From NCBI RefSeq assembly GCF_002086675.1, contig NZ_MVIF01000001.1, positions 62,001 through 126,000 on the forward strand: a stretch of 64,000 bases of DNA. The letters run 5' to 3'. Below are positions 39,417-50,918 of this stretch, piece by piece (within the stretch, counting starts at the first letter, position 1; the number at the start of each line of letters is the position of its first letter). The translations under genes were made by a program, and so were the position numbers. The notes beneath the pieces were generated by a model. It saw nothing but the letters and a program-made list of their open reading frames with translations. It did no database searches and had not been told where the DNA came from. This DNA comes from Mycobacterium persicum. Its GTDB lineage: Bacteria; Actinomycetota; Actinomycetes; Mycobacteriales; Mycobacteriaceae.

Positions 39417-40895
39417 ATGTCGTCCGATATCGGCACTCACCACACCGATGACCATGCTCCGCATCTGCATAGGGGTCTTTCCAACCGCCATGTTCAGCTG
39501 ATCGCGATCGGAGGCGCGATCGGCACCGGGCTGTTCATGGGTTCCGGCAGGACGATCTCGCTCGCCGGCCCGGCGGTAATGCTGGTGTACGGAATCATCG
39601 GCTTCTTTGCCTTCTTCGTGCTGCGTGCGATGGGTGAGCTGTTGCTGTCGAACCTGCGCTACAAGTCATTCGTCGATTGCGCAGCCGACCTGCTCGGGCC
39701 GGCGGCCGGCTACCTCATGGGATGGTCGTACTGGTTCGCTTGGATCGTGACCGGGGTCGCCGACCTCGTCGCGATTACGGGCTATGCGATGTTTTGGTGG
39801 CCGGACTTGCCGAGGTGGTTACCCGCAGTTGTCGCCATCGGCCTGATACTGACCATTAACCTGTTCGGCGTCAGCAAGTTCGGTGAGACCGAATTCTGGT
39901 TCGCGCTGATCAAGGTCGTTGCGATTCTCTGCCTGGTCATCATCGGCGCCATCCTGGTCGCCGGCCATTTCGTTTCGCCCGATGGTGATCGTGCGGCGTT
40001 CGAGAATCTTTGGAACGACGGCGGATTCTTCGCCACCGGGTTCATGGGTGTGGTCAGTGGTTTTCAGATTGGATTTTTCGCCTATATCGGGGTGGAACTG
40101 GTCGGCACTGCGGCGGCCGAGACCGCCGACCCCCAGCGCACCCTGCCCCGTGCGATCAACGCGGTCCCACTGCGGGTAGCCATCTTTTACGTCGGTGCAC
40201 TGCTGGCGATCCTGACCGTCGTCCCATGGCGGCGATTCGCCAGCGGAGAGTCCCCGTTTGTCGCGATGTTCTCCCTCGCCGGTCTGGCCGCAGCGGCGTC
40301 CTTCGTCAACTTCGTAGTCATCACCTCGGCTGCCTCCTCCGCGAACTCCGGAGTTTTCTCGACCGGACGGATGCTCTATGGCCTGGCTGACGAGGGCAAC
40401 GCGCCTGCGCTGTTCGCCCGACTCAACCGCCGCGGCGTTCCGGCGCCCGCTCTATTGCTGACGGCGGCGTTGCTGCTGACCACCATCCCGTTGCTCTACG
40501 CGGGCGGGACGGTGATCGGCGCCTTCACCGTCATCACGACCGTTTCCTCGACGCTGTTCATGTTTGTCTGGACGATGATCATCATCAGCTACCTCGTCTA
40601 TCGCCGACGGCATCCCCAGCGGCACGCCGATTCTCGCTACAAGATGCCGGGTGGCGTGGCGATGTGCTGGGCGGTCCTGGTCTTCTTCGCGTTCGTGATC
40701 TGGACGCTAACCACCAAACCGGAAACTGCAACCGCCCTGGCGTGGATTCCGGTGTGGTTCGTCATCCTTGCCGTTAGTTGGCTGTTCGTCCGCCGCCGAC
40801 CCAGCCGCGTCGAGCAGTACCTGCGGTTCCAAGTCGAAATGAACGGCGATCTAGTCGGTACGCCTGCGCAGGTCGCGCGTGATCAATACTCGTGA
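39417..40895 (+). CDS. APC-family amino acid permease (CycA-like)
   Basis: A 492-aa permease with about 12 membrane segments. The N-terminal [29 protein letters not shown] block is the signature of the AAT subgroup, close to CycA, which takes up D-serine, D-alanine and glycine. I chose the ATG at 39417, with GAGGGA about 9 nt upstream. It converges on truA with coding ends overlapping by 45 bp. Substrate assignment is by family resemblance only. Confidence 0.85.
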   Translation: MSSDIGTHHTDDHAPHLHRGLSNRHVQLIAIGGAIGTGLFMGSGRTISLAGPAVMLVYGIIGFFAFFVLRAMGELLLSNLRYKSFVDCAADLLGPAAGYLMGWSYWFAWIVTGVADLVAITGYAMFWWPDLPRWLPAVVAIGLILTINLFGVSKFGETEFWFALIKVVAILCLVIIGAILVAGHFVSPDGDRAAFENLWNDGGFFATGFMGVVSGFQIGFFAYIGVELVGTAAAETADPQRTLPRAINAVPLRVAIFYVGALLAILTVVPWRRFASGESPFVAMFSLAGLAAAASFVNFVVITSAASSANSGVFSTGRMLYGLADEGNAPALFARLNRRGVPAPALLLTAALLLTTIPLLYAGGTVIGAFTVITTVSSTLFMFVWTMIIISYLVYRRRHPQRHADSRYKMPGGVAMCWAVLVFFAFVIWTLTTKPETATALAWIPVWFVILAVSWLFVRRRPSRVEQYLRFQVEMNGDLVGTPAQVARDQYS

Positions 40896-41765
40896 CCCCA
40901 GCTGGTCGGCGGGCGGATAGTCCACCCGGACCAGCGTCAGCCCGTGTGCCGGCGCAGCCGCGAAGTCACTGGAACGCCCCGTCGCGGTGAGCAATTCACG
41001 ACACCAGGTCATGCTGCGCCGATGCTCGCCGACGGCCAGCAGGGCACCGACCAGCGACCGCACCATGGACCAGCAGAACGCGTCGGCGGTGACATGCGCG
41101 GTGACCAAGTCGCCGTCACGCGCCCAGTCCAGCCGCTGCAAGTCGCGGATCGTGGTGGCACCGTCTCGATGACGGCAAAAGGCAGCGAAATCGTTCAACC
41201 CCAACAGCTCTCGCGACGCGACGGCCATCGCCTCCACATCCAGATCCCGTGGCCAGGCGGTCACATAGCGAGCCAGCTGCGGCACCACCCCATAGGGCGC
41301 CGTCGACAGGCGATAGACATAATGCCGACGCAGTGCGGAAAATCTGGCATCGAAATCCGCTGGGGCGCGGGCAATATCGAGAACTCGGACATCTGAGGGC
41401 AGGAAGCGGCCCAGCCGTCCCACCAACGGCCGGAATTCGGCTTGGCCGGGGCGGGCCGAATGCGAATAGGCGTTCGGCAATGCGTCGACGGGCACATCGG
41501 CATGGGCCACTTGTCCGCTCGCATGGACGCCGGCATCGGTCCGTCCGGCCGCACGCAGCCGTATCGGCGTGCGAAATATCGTCGTCAGTGCCGCATCGAG
41601 CACACCGGCGACCGTACGCTGCCCCGGCTGCGTCGCCCAGCCCGCGAAGTCGGTTCCGTCGTAGGCGATGTCGAGCCGCAGCCGGACGTCCGCACTAATC
41701 CTCGGTGGCCCCTTCGGCGTCCTGGGTGTCCTCGGTGGCCTCGTCGACAGGCTCGGCCTCGCCAC
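40851..41765 (-). CDS. truA: tRNA pseudouridine(38-40) synthase TruA
   Basis: Modifies uridines 38-40 of the tRNA anticodon arm (304 aa from the GTG at 41765). The catalytic Asp is in the [17 protein letters not shown] motif, and the second conserved block is [10 protein letters not shown]. No ATG exists near the conserved start ([10 protein letters not shown]), so translation must begin inside the 3' end of rplQ or at a rare codon. The upstream residues [18 protein letters not shown] resemble those of Rv3455c, which supports the GTG. Confidence 0.93.
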   Translation of the reverse strand: MARPSLSTRPPRTPRTPKGPPRISADVRLRLDIAYDGTDFAGWATQPGQRTVAGVLDAALTTIFRTPIRLRAAGRTDAGVHASGQVAHADVPVDALPNAYSHSARPGQAEFRPLVGRLGRFLPSDVRVLDIARAPADFDARFSALRRHYVYRLSTAPYGVVPQLARYVTAWPRDLDVEAMAVASRELLGLNDFAAFCRHRDGATTIRDLQRLDWARDGDLVTAHVTADAFCWSMVRSLVGALLAVGEHRRSMTWCRELLTATGRSSDFAAAPAHGLTLVRVDYPPADQLGSRVLITRDLRRRTD

Positions 41766-42318
41766 CCCCGTCGGCAGGCTCGGCCCCTCCGGTCTCGGCC
41801 CCTGCGGTCTCGTCAGCGGCCTCTTGGGCGGTCACACCGACAGCGGCTTCAGGCTCGACCGCCGCCTGCGGCGCCGCCGCCGCTGCCACTGGTGCTGCTG
41901 GATCCTGAGAAGCCTTGGACGCCTTCACTCGCCGTGCCCGATCCGCCTCCGACGTCACCGTCTTCTCCCGCACCAACTCGATGACGGCCATCGGAGCGTT
42001 GTCGCCTTTACGCGGCTCGACCTTGATGATGCGGATATAGCCACCATCGCGGTCGGAGAAAAACGGCCCGATCTCGGCGAACAAGGTGTGCACCACATCC
42101 TTGTCGCGGATTTTCTTGAGCACCTCGCGCCGATTGTGCAGCGTGCCCTTCTTGGCGTGGGTGATCAGCTTCTCCGCGTACGGGCGCAACGCCCGAGCCT
42201 TCGGCTCGGTGGTCTTGATCCGGCCGTGCTCGAACAGGGACGTGGCCAGGTTGGCCAGGATCGCCTTCTGGTGCGACGATGACCCGCCGAGGCGTGGGCC
42301 CTTGGTGGGCTTGGGCAT
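41695..42318 (-). CDS. rplQ: 50S ribosomal protein L17
   Basis: 207 aa. The first ~120 residues are the L17 core ([24 protein letters not shown]). The last ~75 are an acidic Ala/Glu/Asp tail, longer than the H37Rv protein as I recall it (about 180 aa). Its 3' 71 bp also encode the start of truA in another frame. ATG start, 32 bp after rpoA. Confidence 0.95.
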   Translation of the reverse strand: MPKPTKGPRLGGSSSHQKAILANLATSLFEHGRIKTTEPKARALRPYAEKLITHAKKGTLHNRREVLKKIRDKDVVHTLFAEIGPFFSDRDGGYIRIIKVEPRKGDNAPMAVIELVREKTVTSEADRARRVKASKASQDPAAPVAAAAAPQAAVEPEAAVGVTAQEAADETAGAETGGAEPADGGGEAEPVDEATEDTQDAEGATED

Positions 42319-42350
42319 TGCTGACGCTCCTGTCTAGATCGGACGCAAAA

Positions 42351-43424
<1,074 letters not shown>

Positions 43425-43486
43425 CTATTTGATGCCGTCGGGGTACTTAGGGGACCGGTTCTCCTTCGAGCCCCCCGAGGGTGCGG

Positions 43487-44092
43487 TTACTTGGAGTAGA
43501 ACTCGACGATCAGCTGCTCGGTCAGCGGGACGTCGATCTGGGCGCGTTCGGGCAGTTGGTGGATCAGGATGCGTTGCCGCTCCCCCACCACCTGCAGCCA
43601 GCTCGGGATCGGCCGGTCACCCGCGGTCTCCCGGGCGATCTGGAACGGCACGGTGTTCAGGGACGTGTCTCGCACGTCGATGATGTCGTACTGCGACACC
43701 CGGTAGCTGGGGACGTTGACGTGCACGCCGTTGACGCTGAAATGCCCATGGCTGACCAGCTGGCGGGCCATCCTGCGGGTGCGGGCCAGGCCGGCGCGGT
43801 AGACCACGTTGTCCAGCCGGCTCTCCAGGATTCGCAGCAGTTCCTCGCCGGTCTTGCCGGGCTGCCGCACGGCCTCTTCGTAGTAGCGGCGGAACTGCTT
43901 TTCCATGACGCCGTAGGTGAAGCGGGCCTTCTGCTTCTCCTGCAGCTGCAGCAGATATTCGCTTTCCTTGATTCGGGCGCGGCCGTGCTGGCCGGGCGGG
44001 TAGGGACGCTTTTCGAAGGCCTGGTCGCCGCCGACAAGGTCGGTGCGCAGCCGGCGCGATTTACGGGTGACGGGTCCGGTGTAACGAGCCAT
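43487..44092 (-). CDS. rpsD: 30S ribosomal protein S4
   Basis: 201 aa, the family length. The S4 RNA-binding domain (RRMARQLVSHGHFSVNGVHV) is intact. It is the non-zinc form, with no N-terminal CxxC cluster. ATG start, 8 bp after rpsK. Confidence 0.98.
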   Translation of the reverse strand: MARYTGPVTRKSRRLRTDLVGGDQAFEKRPYPPGQHGRARIKESEYLLQLQEKQKARFTYGVMEKQFRRYYEEAVRQPGKTGEELLRILESRLDNVVYRAGLARTRRMARQLVSHGHFSVNGVHVNVPSYRVSQYDIIDVRDTSLNTVPFQIARETAGDRPIPSWLQVVGERQRILIHQLPERAQIDVPLTEQLIVEFYSK

Positions 44093-44100
44093 GTTGTCTG

Positions 44101-44529
44101 CTAGACCCTTCTGCGCTTGGGTGGGCGGACGCCGTTGTGCGGCTGGGGGGTGACATCAGAGATCGCACCGACCTCCAGGCCGGCGGCCTGCAGCGAGCGG
44201 ATCGCGGTCTCACGGCCCGAGCCCGGCCCCTTGACGAACACGTCGACCTTGCGGACGCCGTGCTCCTGTGCCTTGCGCGCGGCGTTCTCCGCAGCCAGCT
44301 GCGCGGCGAACGGCGTCGACTTCCGAGAACCTTTGAAGCCGACATGACCCGACGACGCCCAGGCGATGACATTGCCCTGGGGGTCGGTGATCGTCACGAT
44401 CGTGTTGTTGAAGGTGCTCTTGATGTGGGCGGCGCCGTGCGGGACGTTCTTCTTTTCCCGCCTCCGGGTCTTCTGTCCCTTTTGACCCTTCTTGGCGGCG
44501 CCGCTTGCTGTTTTCTTGGCGGGTGGCAT
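44101..44529 (-). CDS. rpsK: 30S ribosomal protein S11
   Basis: 142 aa with a Lys-rich N-terminus and the conserved [15 protein letters not shown] and [15 protein letters not shown] segments, ending in [16 protein letters not shown] start 3 bp after rpsM. Confidence 0.98.
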   Translation of the reverse strand: MPPAKKTASGAAKKGQKGQKTRRREKKNVPHGAAHIKSTFNNTIVTITDPQGNVIAWASSGHVGFKGSRKSTPFAAQLAAENAARKAQEHGVRKVDVFVKGPGSGRETAIRSLQAAGLEVGAISDVTPQPHNGVRPPKRRRV

Positions 44530-44532
44530 CGG

Positions 44533-44907
44533 TTACCTGGCCTTCTTCTTGCCTGCGATGGTGCGCTTGGGACCTTTACGGGTCCGCGCGTTCGTCTTGG
44601 TCCGCTGGCCACGCACCGGCAGCCCACGGCGGTGCCGCAGACCCTGGTAGCAGCCGATTTCGATCTTGCGGCGAATGTCGGCCTGCACCTCGCGGCGCAG
44701 GTCACCCTCGATCTTCAGGTTCGCTTCGATGTAGTCACGCAGATGGGTGAGCTGGTCGTCGGTGAGATCCCTGGTACGAAGGTCCCGGTCGATGCCGGTG
44801 GCGGCCAGAATTTCGTTGGAGCGGGTACGGCCGATGCCATAGATGTAGGTCAGGGCGACCTCCATCCGCTTGTCGCGCGGCAGGTCGACGCCGACTAGTC
44901 GAGCCAT
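44533..44907 (-). CDS. rpsM: 30S ribosomal protein S13
   Basis: 124 aa from the ATG for [14 protein letters not shown], matching the family start; the open frame upstream is not coding. The H2TH region and the basic C-terminal tail ([21 protein letters not shown]) are present. First gene of the rpsM-rplQ run; 182 bp separate it from rpmJ. Confidence 0.98.
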   Translation of the reverse strand: MARLVGVDLPRDKRMEVALTYIYGIGRTRSNEILAATGIDRDLRTRDLTDDQLTHLRDYIEANLKIEGDLRREVQADIRRKIEIGCYQGLRHRRGLPVRGQRTKTNARTRKGPKRTIAGKKKAR

Positions 44908-45089
44908 AGATGGCGTTTCCTCTTTCTCGGCGGAGGTGTGGTCCCAGTCCGTTCCCGCCAAACTTGCGGGGCCCGGCCTCCGTCCGGGCGTGGATGAGCC
45001 GGCCCATCTCTAGAGATGCCAGCCGCTCATTGGTGCTGGGAGGTCTGCATTCAGTTGTCTGTGGTGCTCCGCCGGGTCCGGCGGCTTGA

Positions 45090-45203
45090 CTAACCCTGCC
45101 GCTGCTTGTGACGCGGATCGGAGCAGATCACCATGACCCGCCCGTGTCGACGGATCACCCTGCACTTGTCACAGATCGGCTTGACGCTCGGGTTCACCTT
45201 CAC
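45090..45203 (-). CDS. rpmJ: 50S ribosomal protein L36
   Basis: A 37-aa protein from the GTG at 45203 to a TAG at 45090-45092. It reads (M)[13 protein letters not shown] and ends HKQRQG, with the zinc-binding Cys set of L36. It lies between infA and rpsM as in other mycobacteria. Confidence 0.96.
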
Positions 45204-45253
45204 GGCAGTCTCGGTCCTGTTCTCTGGGTGTTTGGTCTCAATGCCGGCGCGGG

Positions 45254-45475
45254 CTACTTGTACCGGTACACGATGCGGCCCCGGGACAGGTCGTAGGGAG
45301 ACAACTCCACCACCACGCGGTCCTCGGGCAGGATGCGGATGTAGTGCTGCCGCATCTTGCCGCTGATGTGGGCGAGCACCTTGTGGCCGTTTTCCAGCTC
45401 AATGCGAAACATGGCATTGGGCAGGGGTTCGACCACGCGACCCTCGACCTCGATGGCGCCGTCCTTCTTGGCCAT
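45254..45475 (-). CDS. infA: translation initiation factor IF-1
   Basis: 73 aa, an S1/OB-fold protein that occupies the ribosomal A site during initiation. ATG at 45475 ([12 protein letters not shown]), ending [10 protein letters not shown], as far as I recall identical to the M. tuberculosis protein. 50 bp upstream of rpmJ and first gene of this ribosomal group; divergent from the F420-type oxidoreductase across 254 bp. Confidence 0.98.
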
Positions 45476-45729
45476 TGCGTTCTGGCGATCCTCACTTCTT
45501 GTCAGTGCACCGGGTTCGGCGCAGCACCTGCCCGGACTACAAACGTGAGCCGGTGGTGGAAATTCCGCGAAGCGTTTCCGAGAAATTTCGGGACTGGGCA
45601 CGCCAGAAGCCGGCACGGACGCCGCACCGTTGGTCCACAATACCCGCATCGCCGCGTCCGACGCAAAACCCGGCAGCAATCGCAGGAATCGCAGGAATAG
45701 GCTGCCAGGACCGGCGGGTTGGACCCACC

Positions 45730-46623
45730 GTGACCGATTCTGGTGCCAGTGCCCCCAATGCTCCCGACGATCAAACCAGTTCTGCCGCCGGCAAGCCGGA
45801 CCTCGGCCGGTTCGGATCCTTCGGATGGGGCGTAACCCCTCAGCAAGCCAGAGAAATCGAAGCCCTGGGCTACGGGGCCGTCTGGGTGGGTCGCTCGCCA
45901 CCCGCGGAGTTGGCCTGGGTGGAACCGATTCTCGAGGCGACGACCACCCTTCAGGTGGCCACCGGCATCGTCAACATCTGGTCGGCGGCTGCCAAGCCGG
46001 TCGCCGAGTCGTTCCACCGGATCGACCAGGCCTACCCGGGTCGTTTCCTGCTGGGTATCGGTGTCGGCCACCCCGAGGCGACCGCCGAGTACCGACAGCC
46101 TTACGCGGCCCTGGTGCAGTACCTGGACCAGCTGGACGAGTACGGCGTGCCGGCCGACCGACGCGTGGTGGCGGCCCTGGGTCCCCGGGTGCTCAAGCTG
46201 TCGGCCGAACGCAGCGCCGGGGCCCACCCCTACCTGACCACCCCGGAGCACACCGCGCAGGCCCGCGAACTGATCGGCCCGTCGGCGTTCCTGGCGCCCG
46301 AACACAAGGTGGTGCTGACCACAGACCCCGAGCGGGCCCGTTCGGTGGGCCGCAAGGCCCTCGACGTCTATTTCAACCTGACCAACTACCGCAACAACTG
46401 GAAGCGGCTGGGCTTCAGCGACGACGACGTCGCCCGGCCGGGGAGCGACCGCTTGGTCGACGCGGTGGTCGCCTACGGCACCCCGGAGGCGATCGCGGCA
46501 CGGCTCCAGCAGCACCTCGACGCCGGCGCCGACCATGTCCCCGTTCAGATCCTGACCAACGCGGAGAACCTGGTCCCGGCGCTCGCCGAATTGGCCGGTC
46601 CACTCGGGCTCACCCGGGCCTAG
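45730..46623 (+). CDS. LLM-class (F420-type) oxidoreductase (Rv3463-like)
   Basis: A 297-aa luciferase-fold oxidoreductase. Recognisable blocks are [34 protein letters not shown] and [13 protein letters not shown]; the C-terminal [24 protein letters not shown] closes the barrel. I chose the GTG at 45730 ([10 protein letters not shown]); the open frame starts earlier but overlaps the infA control region. Probably F420-dependent; substrate unknown. 115 bp before rmlB on the same strand. Confidence 0.87.
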
Positions 46624-46729
46624 TGACGGAGGTCGTTTCGGTCAACCCCGAACACTGCGGCTCGCAGACCGAGGAGACGTTGTTGCCGGCACCGACCGAA
46701 CTGGCCGGGCCGCTGGGACTACCCGTTAG

Positions 46730-47734
<1,005 letters not shown>

Positions 47735-47735
47735 C

Positions 47736-48344
47736 ATGAAGGTACGCGAACTCGACATCCCCGGCGCCTGGGAGATCACCCCTGCCATCCACGGCGATTC
47801 GCGCGGGCTGTTCTTCGAATGGCTAACCGAGCGCGACTTCAGCGCTTTCGCGGGTCATCGCCTGGACGTCCGGCAAGCCAATTGCTCGGTATCGGCGGCC
47901 GGTGTCTTGCGCGGTCTGCATTTCGCCGAGTTGCCGCCGGGCCAGGCCAAGTATGTGACCTGCGTATCCGGCTCAGTGTTCGATGTCGTCGTCGACATCC
48001 GTTTGGGTTCACCGACATTCGGGCGATGGGATGCGGTGGTGCTCGACGACGTAGACCGCCGGACGGTGTACATCTCCGAAGGCTTGGCACATGGTTTCCT
48101 TGCACTGCAAGATAATTCGACCGTGATGTATCTGTGCTCGGCGGAGTACAACCCGCAGCGCGAGCACACGATCTGCGCGACAGATCCATCGCTGGCGATC
48201 GATTGGCCGTTGGTCGACGGTGTGGCGGCGAGCCTGTCCGACCGCGACGCAGCGGCCCCCGGTCTCGACGAGGTACGCGCCACGGGCGTGTTGCCGACCT
48301 GGGCAGCGACCCGGAAATTCATCGACGCGCTGCGCGGCGAGTAA
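47736..48344 (+). CDS. rmlC: dTDP-4-dehydrorhamnose 3,5-epimerase
   Basis: Third step of dTDP-rhamnose synthesis (202 aa, family length). Cupin-fold epimerase with LRGLHFAELPPGQAK (catalytic His) and the conserved GLAHGFLAL block. ATG directly after rmlB, so co-transcribed. Confidence 0.97.
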   Translation: MKVRELDIPGAWEITPAIHGDSRGLFFEWLTERDFSAFAGHRLDVRQANCSVSAAGVLRGLHFAELPPGQAKYVTCVSGSVFDVVVDIRLGSPTFGRWDAVVLDDVDRRTVYISEGLAHGFLALQDNSTVMYLCSAEYNPQREHTICATDPSLAIDWPLVDGVAASLSDRDAAAPGLDEVRATGVLPTWAATRKFIDALRGE

Positions 48345-48435
48345 TTCGCATCTGTACGTCGGCTACGCCGCCATACATACTGCTTCAGAAGATCTGCCGG
48401 TATCGCGGGTGCGGACCTATCCGAAGGAGAACTTG

Positions 48436-48933
48436 GTGAAGCGTGAGTTGTTGATCGCCGTCGGGGCGGCGACAATCGTCGCGGGTATGGCGGGATGCTC
48501 CAACGACAACAAGTCCGGACCGTCATCCAGCACCGCCACGTCGTCGAGCGCCGCCTCGAGTTCGACGTCGGCGCCGGCGTCGAGCAGCACCCCGGCCGCG
48601 TCTGGAGAAACCAAGGTCGTCATCGGCGGCCAGCCGCAAAACGTCAGCGGCCCGGTGGTGTGCTCGACGAATGCCGGCAGGTTCTCCATCGCCGTCGGCG
48701 ACATGGCGACGGGAGTCATCGTCGGCTTGGAGCCGGACGGCTCGGTGGTGCACAGCGCCGGCCTGGGCACCGTCGACGGCGTGGTCATGAGCTTCACCGA
48801 GGGCGTGCCCGACGAGAACGCCAGCGCCACCAAAACCGGCAACAGCTACCACATCACCGGTGTGGCCAGCGGTGTCGACAATGCCGGTCAGCAGGTGCAC
48901 AAGCCGTTCGAGGTCGACGTCACCTGCCCCTAG
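48436..48933 (+). CDS. lpqH: LpqH-family (19 kDa antigen-like) lipoprotein
   Basis: A 165-aa lipoprotein. Signal peptide with lipobox VAGMAGC (Cys21), then a Ser/Ala/Thr-rich linker, then a domain matching the 19-kDa antigen (VVIGGQPQNVSGPVVCSTNAG...NASATKTGNSYHITG). GTG start with AAGGAG about 6 nt upstream. The 19-kDa protein is a surface TLR2 ligand in M. tuberculosis. This copy sits beside rmlC, not at the usual lpqH locus as I recall it, so it may be a paralogue; the symbol marks the family. Confidence 0.85.
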   Translation: MKRELLIAVGAATIVAGMAGCSNDNKSGPSSSTATSSSAASSSTSAPASSSTPAASGETKVVIGGQPQNVSGPVVCSTNAGRFSIAVGDMATGVIVGLEPDGSVVHSAGLGTVDGVVMSFTEGVPDENASATKTGNSYHITGVASGVDNAGQQVHKPFEVDVTCP

Positions 48934-49067
48934 CAGCCGCATCGGCTACCTCGATGCCGTCACCGGTCCGAAGCCGGGTGAAGGTTCGGCAATAACAGCA
49001 CATCCGCCTGGTCCGCCACGTAAATCTACCCGGAGCGCAACCTCCAGGTAGCAGCGCGATCGGCCAG

Positions 49068-49538
49068 TTGTTGTCTGGAGCTGCCGCGCCGAGCACGCAG
49101 CGCGACGACTGGCTGGAACGGATGACACTCGGGGAGCAATTCGACCCGCGAAAAAACGCGCTGAACGCATTTCGGCTCGCCCTGGCGATCGCGGTGATCC
49201 TGTGGCACTGCTTTCCGCTCACCGGCCGCGACGTGGATGTCCCGGCGGTCCGTCAACTTCTCAGCTCGGTACGCTTTTCCATGCGCACGGATCTGTCATA
49301 TGGCGTATACATTTTCGCGTTCCCCATCCAGCGGTTGCTGGTCATCGGCGGGCTGGACAACGTGAACCCATTTGCGTTGTGGGGCATTGCGACCCTGGCC
49401 ACGCTGCCGATCGCCGCGCTGAGCTGGTTCCTGGCGGAAAAGCCCGCGCTGTCGTGCAAAACCCGCTTCCTGAAGAGGAAGTCCGCTGCTCGCGGCCGGC
49501 CGCATTATCGCGCCAACGCGCAGGCCGCGCTGCGCTAA
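49068..49538 (+). pseudogene. acyltransferase-3 family remnant with internal deletion
   Basis: 156 codons in which a typical N-terminus of an OafA-type membrane acyltransferase (FDPRKNALNAFRLALAIAVILWHCFPL) runs, after a short join, straight into a typical C-terminus (TDLSYGVYIFAFPIQRLL ... ALSWFLAEKPAL). The ~8 central membrane segments are missing. The frame stays open, so this looks like an in-frame deletion. TTG at 49068 or ATG at 49122 could start it. Unlikely to be active. Confidence 0.75.
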
Positions 49539-49546
49539 CCCCGAAG

Positions 49547-49957
49547 CTACGACCGCCGCAACGACCTCCGGCGGGCTGCGACGACGGCGACCCACAGCGC
49601 CACCGTCACCAGTTCGGCGCCGGCACTGAACCCCGCGTGCGGTGCGGGATGCCAGCCACGTTCGGAAAAGCCGGAAATCCCGACGGTGCGCGACCGGGCG
49701 AAAGCGGTCAACGAGCCGCCCGCGACCGCCGCCGCTACCCAGCACAACCACCCCGGACTGCCTAACAGAACCAACACCGCCACTGCGAACGAGACACTGG
49801 CCCCCACGAGAAAAGCGGCGCCGATCACCGGGATGTGTTGGTATCCATGGACATAGAGACAAGCATGGCTGATGGCGCTGACGGCCACCGATGCAGCGAT
49901 GCAGCGATGCAGCGATGCAGCGATGCAGAATCGAAGCAGTCTTACCGTGGAAGTCAT
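49547..49957 (-). CDS. small four-helix membrane protein of unknown function
   Basis: 136 aa with about four hydrophobic segments; it resembles conserved mycobacterial membrane proteins with the HACLYVHGYQHIPVIGAAFL motif. The ATG at 49957 is followed by five 8-bp repeats, which encode the odd CIAASLHRCIAAS stretch. A GTG just inside the repeat end (VAVSAISHACL) could be the ancestral start. Convergent with the acyltransferase remnant (8 bp apart). Confidence 0.6.
   Translation of the reverse strand: MTSTVRLLRFCIAASLHRCIAASVAVSAISHACLYVHGYQHIPVIGAAFLVGASVSFAVAVLVLLGSPGWLCWVAAAVAGGSLTAFARSRTVGISGFSERGWHPAPHAGFSAGAELVTVALWVAVVAARRRSLRRS
49889..49928. repeat. 8-bp tandem repeat, 5 copies
   Basis: Five exact copies of CGATGCAG inside the first codons of the membrane-protein gene on the minus strand. 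The unit is not a multiple of three, so gain or loss of a copy shifts the frame from the upstream ATG. Confidence 0.93.
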
Positions 49958-50132
49958 TGCAGTGTTCGCTCTTTCAACGCCAGCCGGTGCTCCCCGCGGG
50001 TATAGCTCACCTCGCGGATGCCGAGCGCGTCACCGGAGGCCGGGTTACACCCGCCGACGAGGATACGATGAAACGCGATATTCGACGCCGGCAGAATCGA
50101 ACCGATTCGCGACCGGTCTCGTAGTAACGCAT

Positions 50133-50918
50133 GTGGGTAGCGGCCGTCGCACGCAGGGTGGTTCGGTCTCGCCGCGGACCGCGGCGCCAGCAATCGGTGC
50201 CGCCGGATCGCCCGGCCACGAGCTGACCATCGAACTCCGTGATGTGGCCCGCCAGTATCGGGTCGGGGGCCAGACCGTGCGCGCACTGCGCCGCGTCAAC
50301 CTGGACTTGGCAGGCGGGCGGTTCGTCTCGGTCGTCGGGCCGTCGGGCGCGGGCAAGAGCACGTTGTTGCATCTGCTGGGCGCGTTGGACAGCCCCGACT
50401 CCGGGTCCATCATCTTCGACGGCGAGGAGATCGGCCGCCTCCGCGATGAGCAGCAGTCGCAATTCCGGCATCGTTGTGTGGGGTTTGTGTTTCAGTTCTT
50501 CAACCTGTTGCCGACGTTGTCGGCGTGGGAGAACGTGGCGGTGCCCAAGCTGCTCGACGGTGTCCGACTGGGTAGGGCCAAAGCCGAAGCGGTTCAGCTG
50601 TTGCACCGGGTGGGGCTGGGTAACCGCGCCGAGCACCGGCCGTCGGAACTGTCCGGGGGTCAGATGCAGCGGGTTGCGGTGGCGCGGGCGTTGATGATGG
50701 ACCCGCCGCTGATTCTTGCCGACGAGCCGACCGGGAACCTCGACTCCACGACGGGCGCTTCGATTTTGGCGTTGCTCGCCGAGGTGGCGCACGAACCGGG
50801 CCGCGGTCGGCTGGTGGTGATGGTGACCCACAATTCGGACGCCGCGGCGACCACCGATCGGGTGATCACCCTGCAGGACGGCCGGGTCTGCTGTGACGCG
50901 GCGGTGGCGCCATGGTGA
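50133..50918 (+). CDS. ABC transporter ATP-binding protein (MacB/LolD type)
   Basis: A 261-aa ATPase with Walker A GPSGAGKST, signature LSGGQMQRV, Walker B LILADEPTGN and switch His (VMVTHN). The FVFQFFNLLPTLSAWENV segment is typical of the LolD/MacB subgroup that pairs with FtsX-type permeases. I chose the GTG at 50133; the conserved domain begins only at residue ~30 (LTIELRDV), so a later start is possible. The stop overlaps the permease start by 7 bp. Confidence 0.9.
   Translation: MGSGRRTQGGSVSPRTAAPAIGAAGSPGHELTIELRDVARQYRVGGQTVRALRRVNLDLAGGRFVSVVGPSGAGKSTLLHLLGALDSPDSGSIIFDGEEIGRLRDEQQSQFRHRCVGFVFQFFNLLPTLSAWENVAVPKLLDGVRLGRAKAEAVQLLHRVGLGNRAEHRPSELSGGQMQRVAVARALMMDPPLILADEPTGNLDSTTGASILALLAEVAHEPGRGRLVVMVTHNSDAAATTDRVITLQDGRVCCDAAVAPW

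Noticed and set aside
49889-49928. CRISPR-like array
   Set aside because: The units are 8 bp, contiguous and lack spacers; it is a simple tandem repeat.
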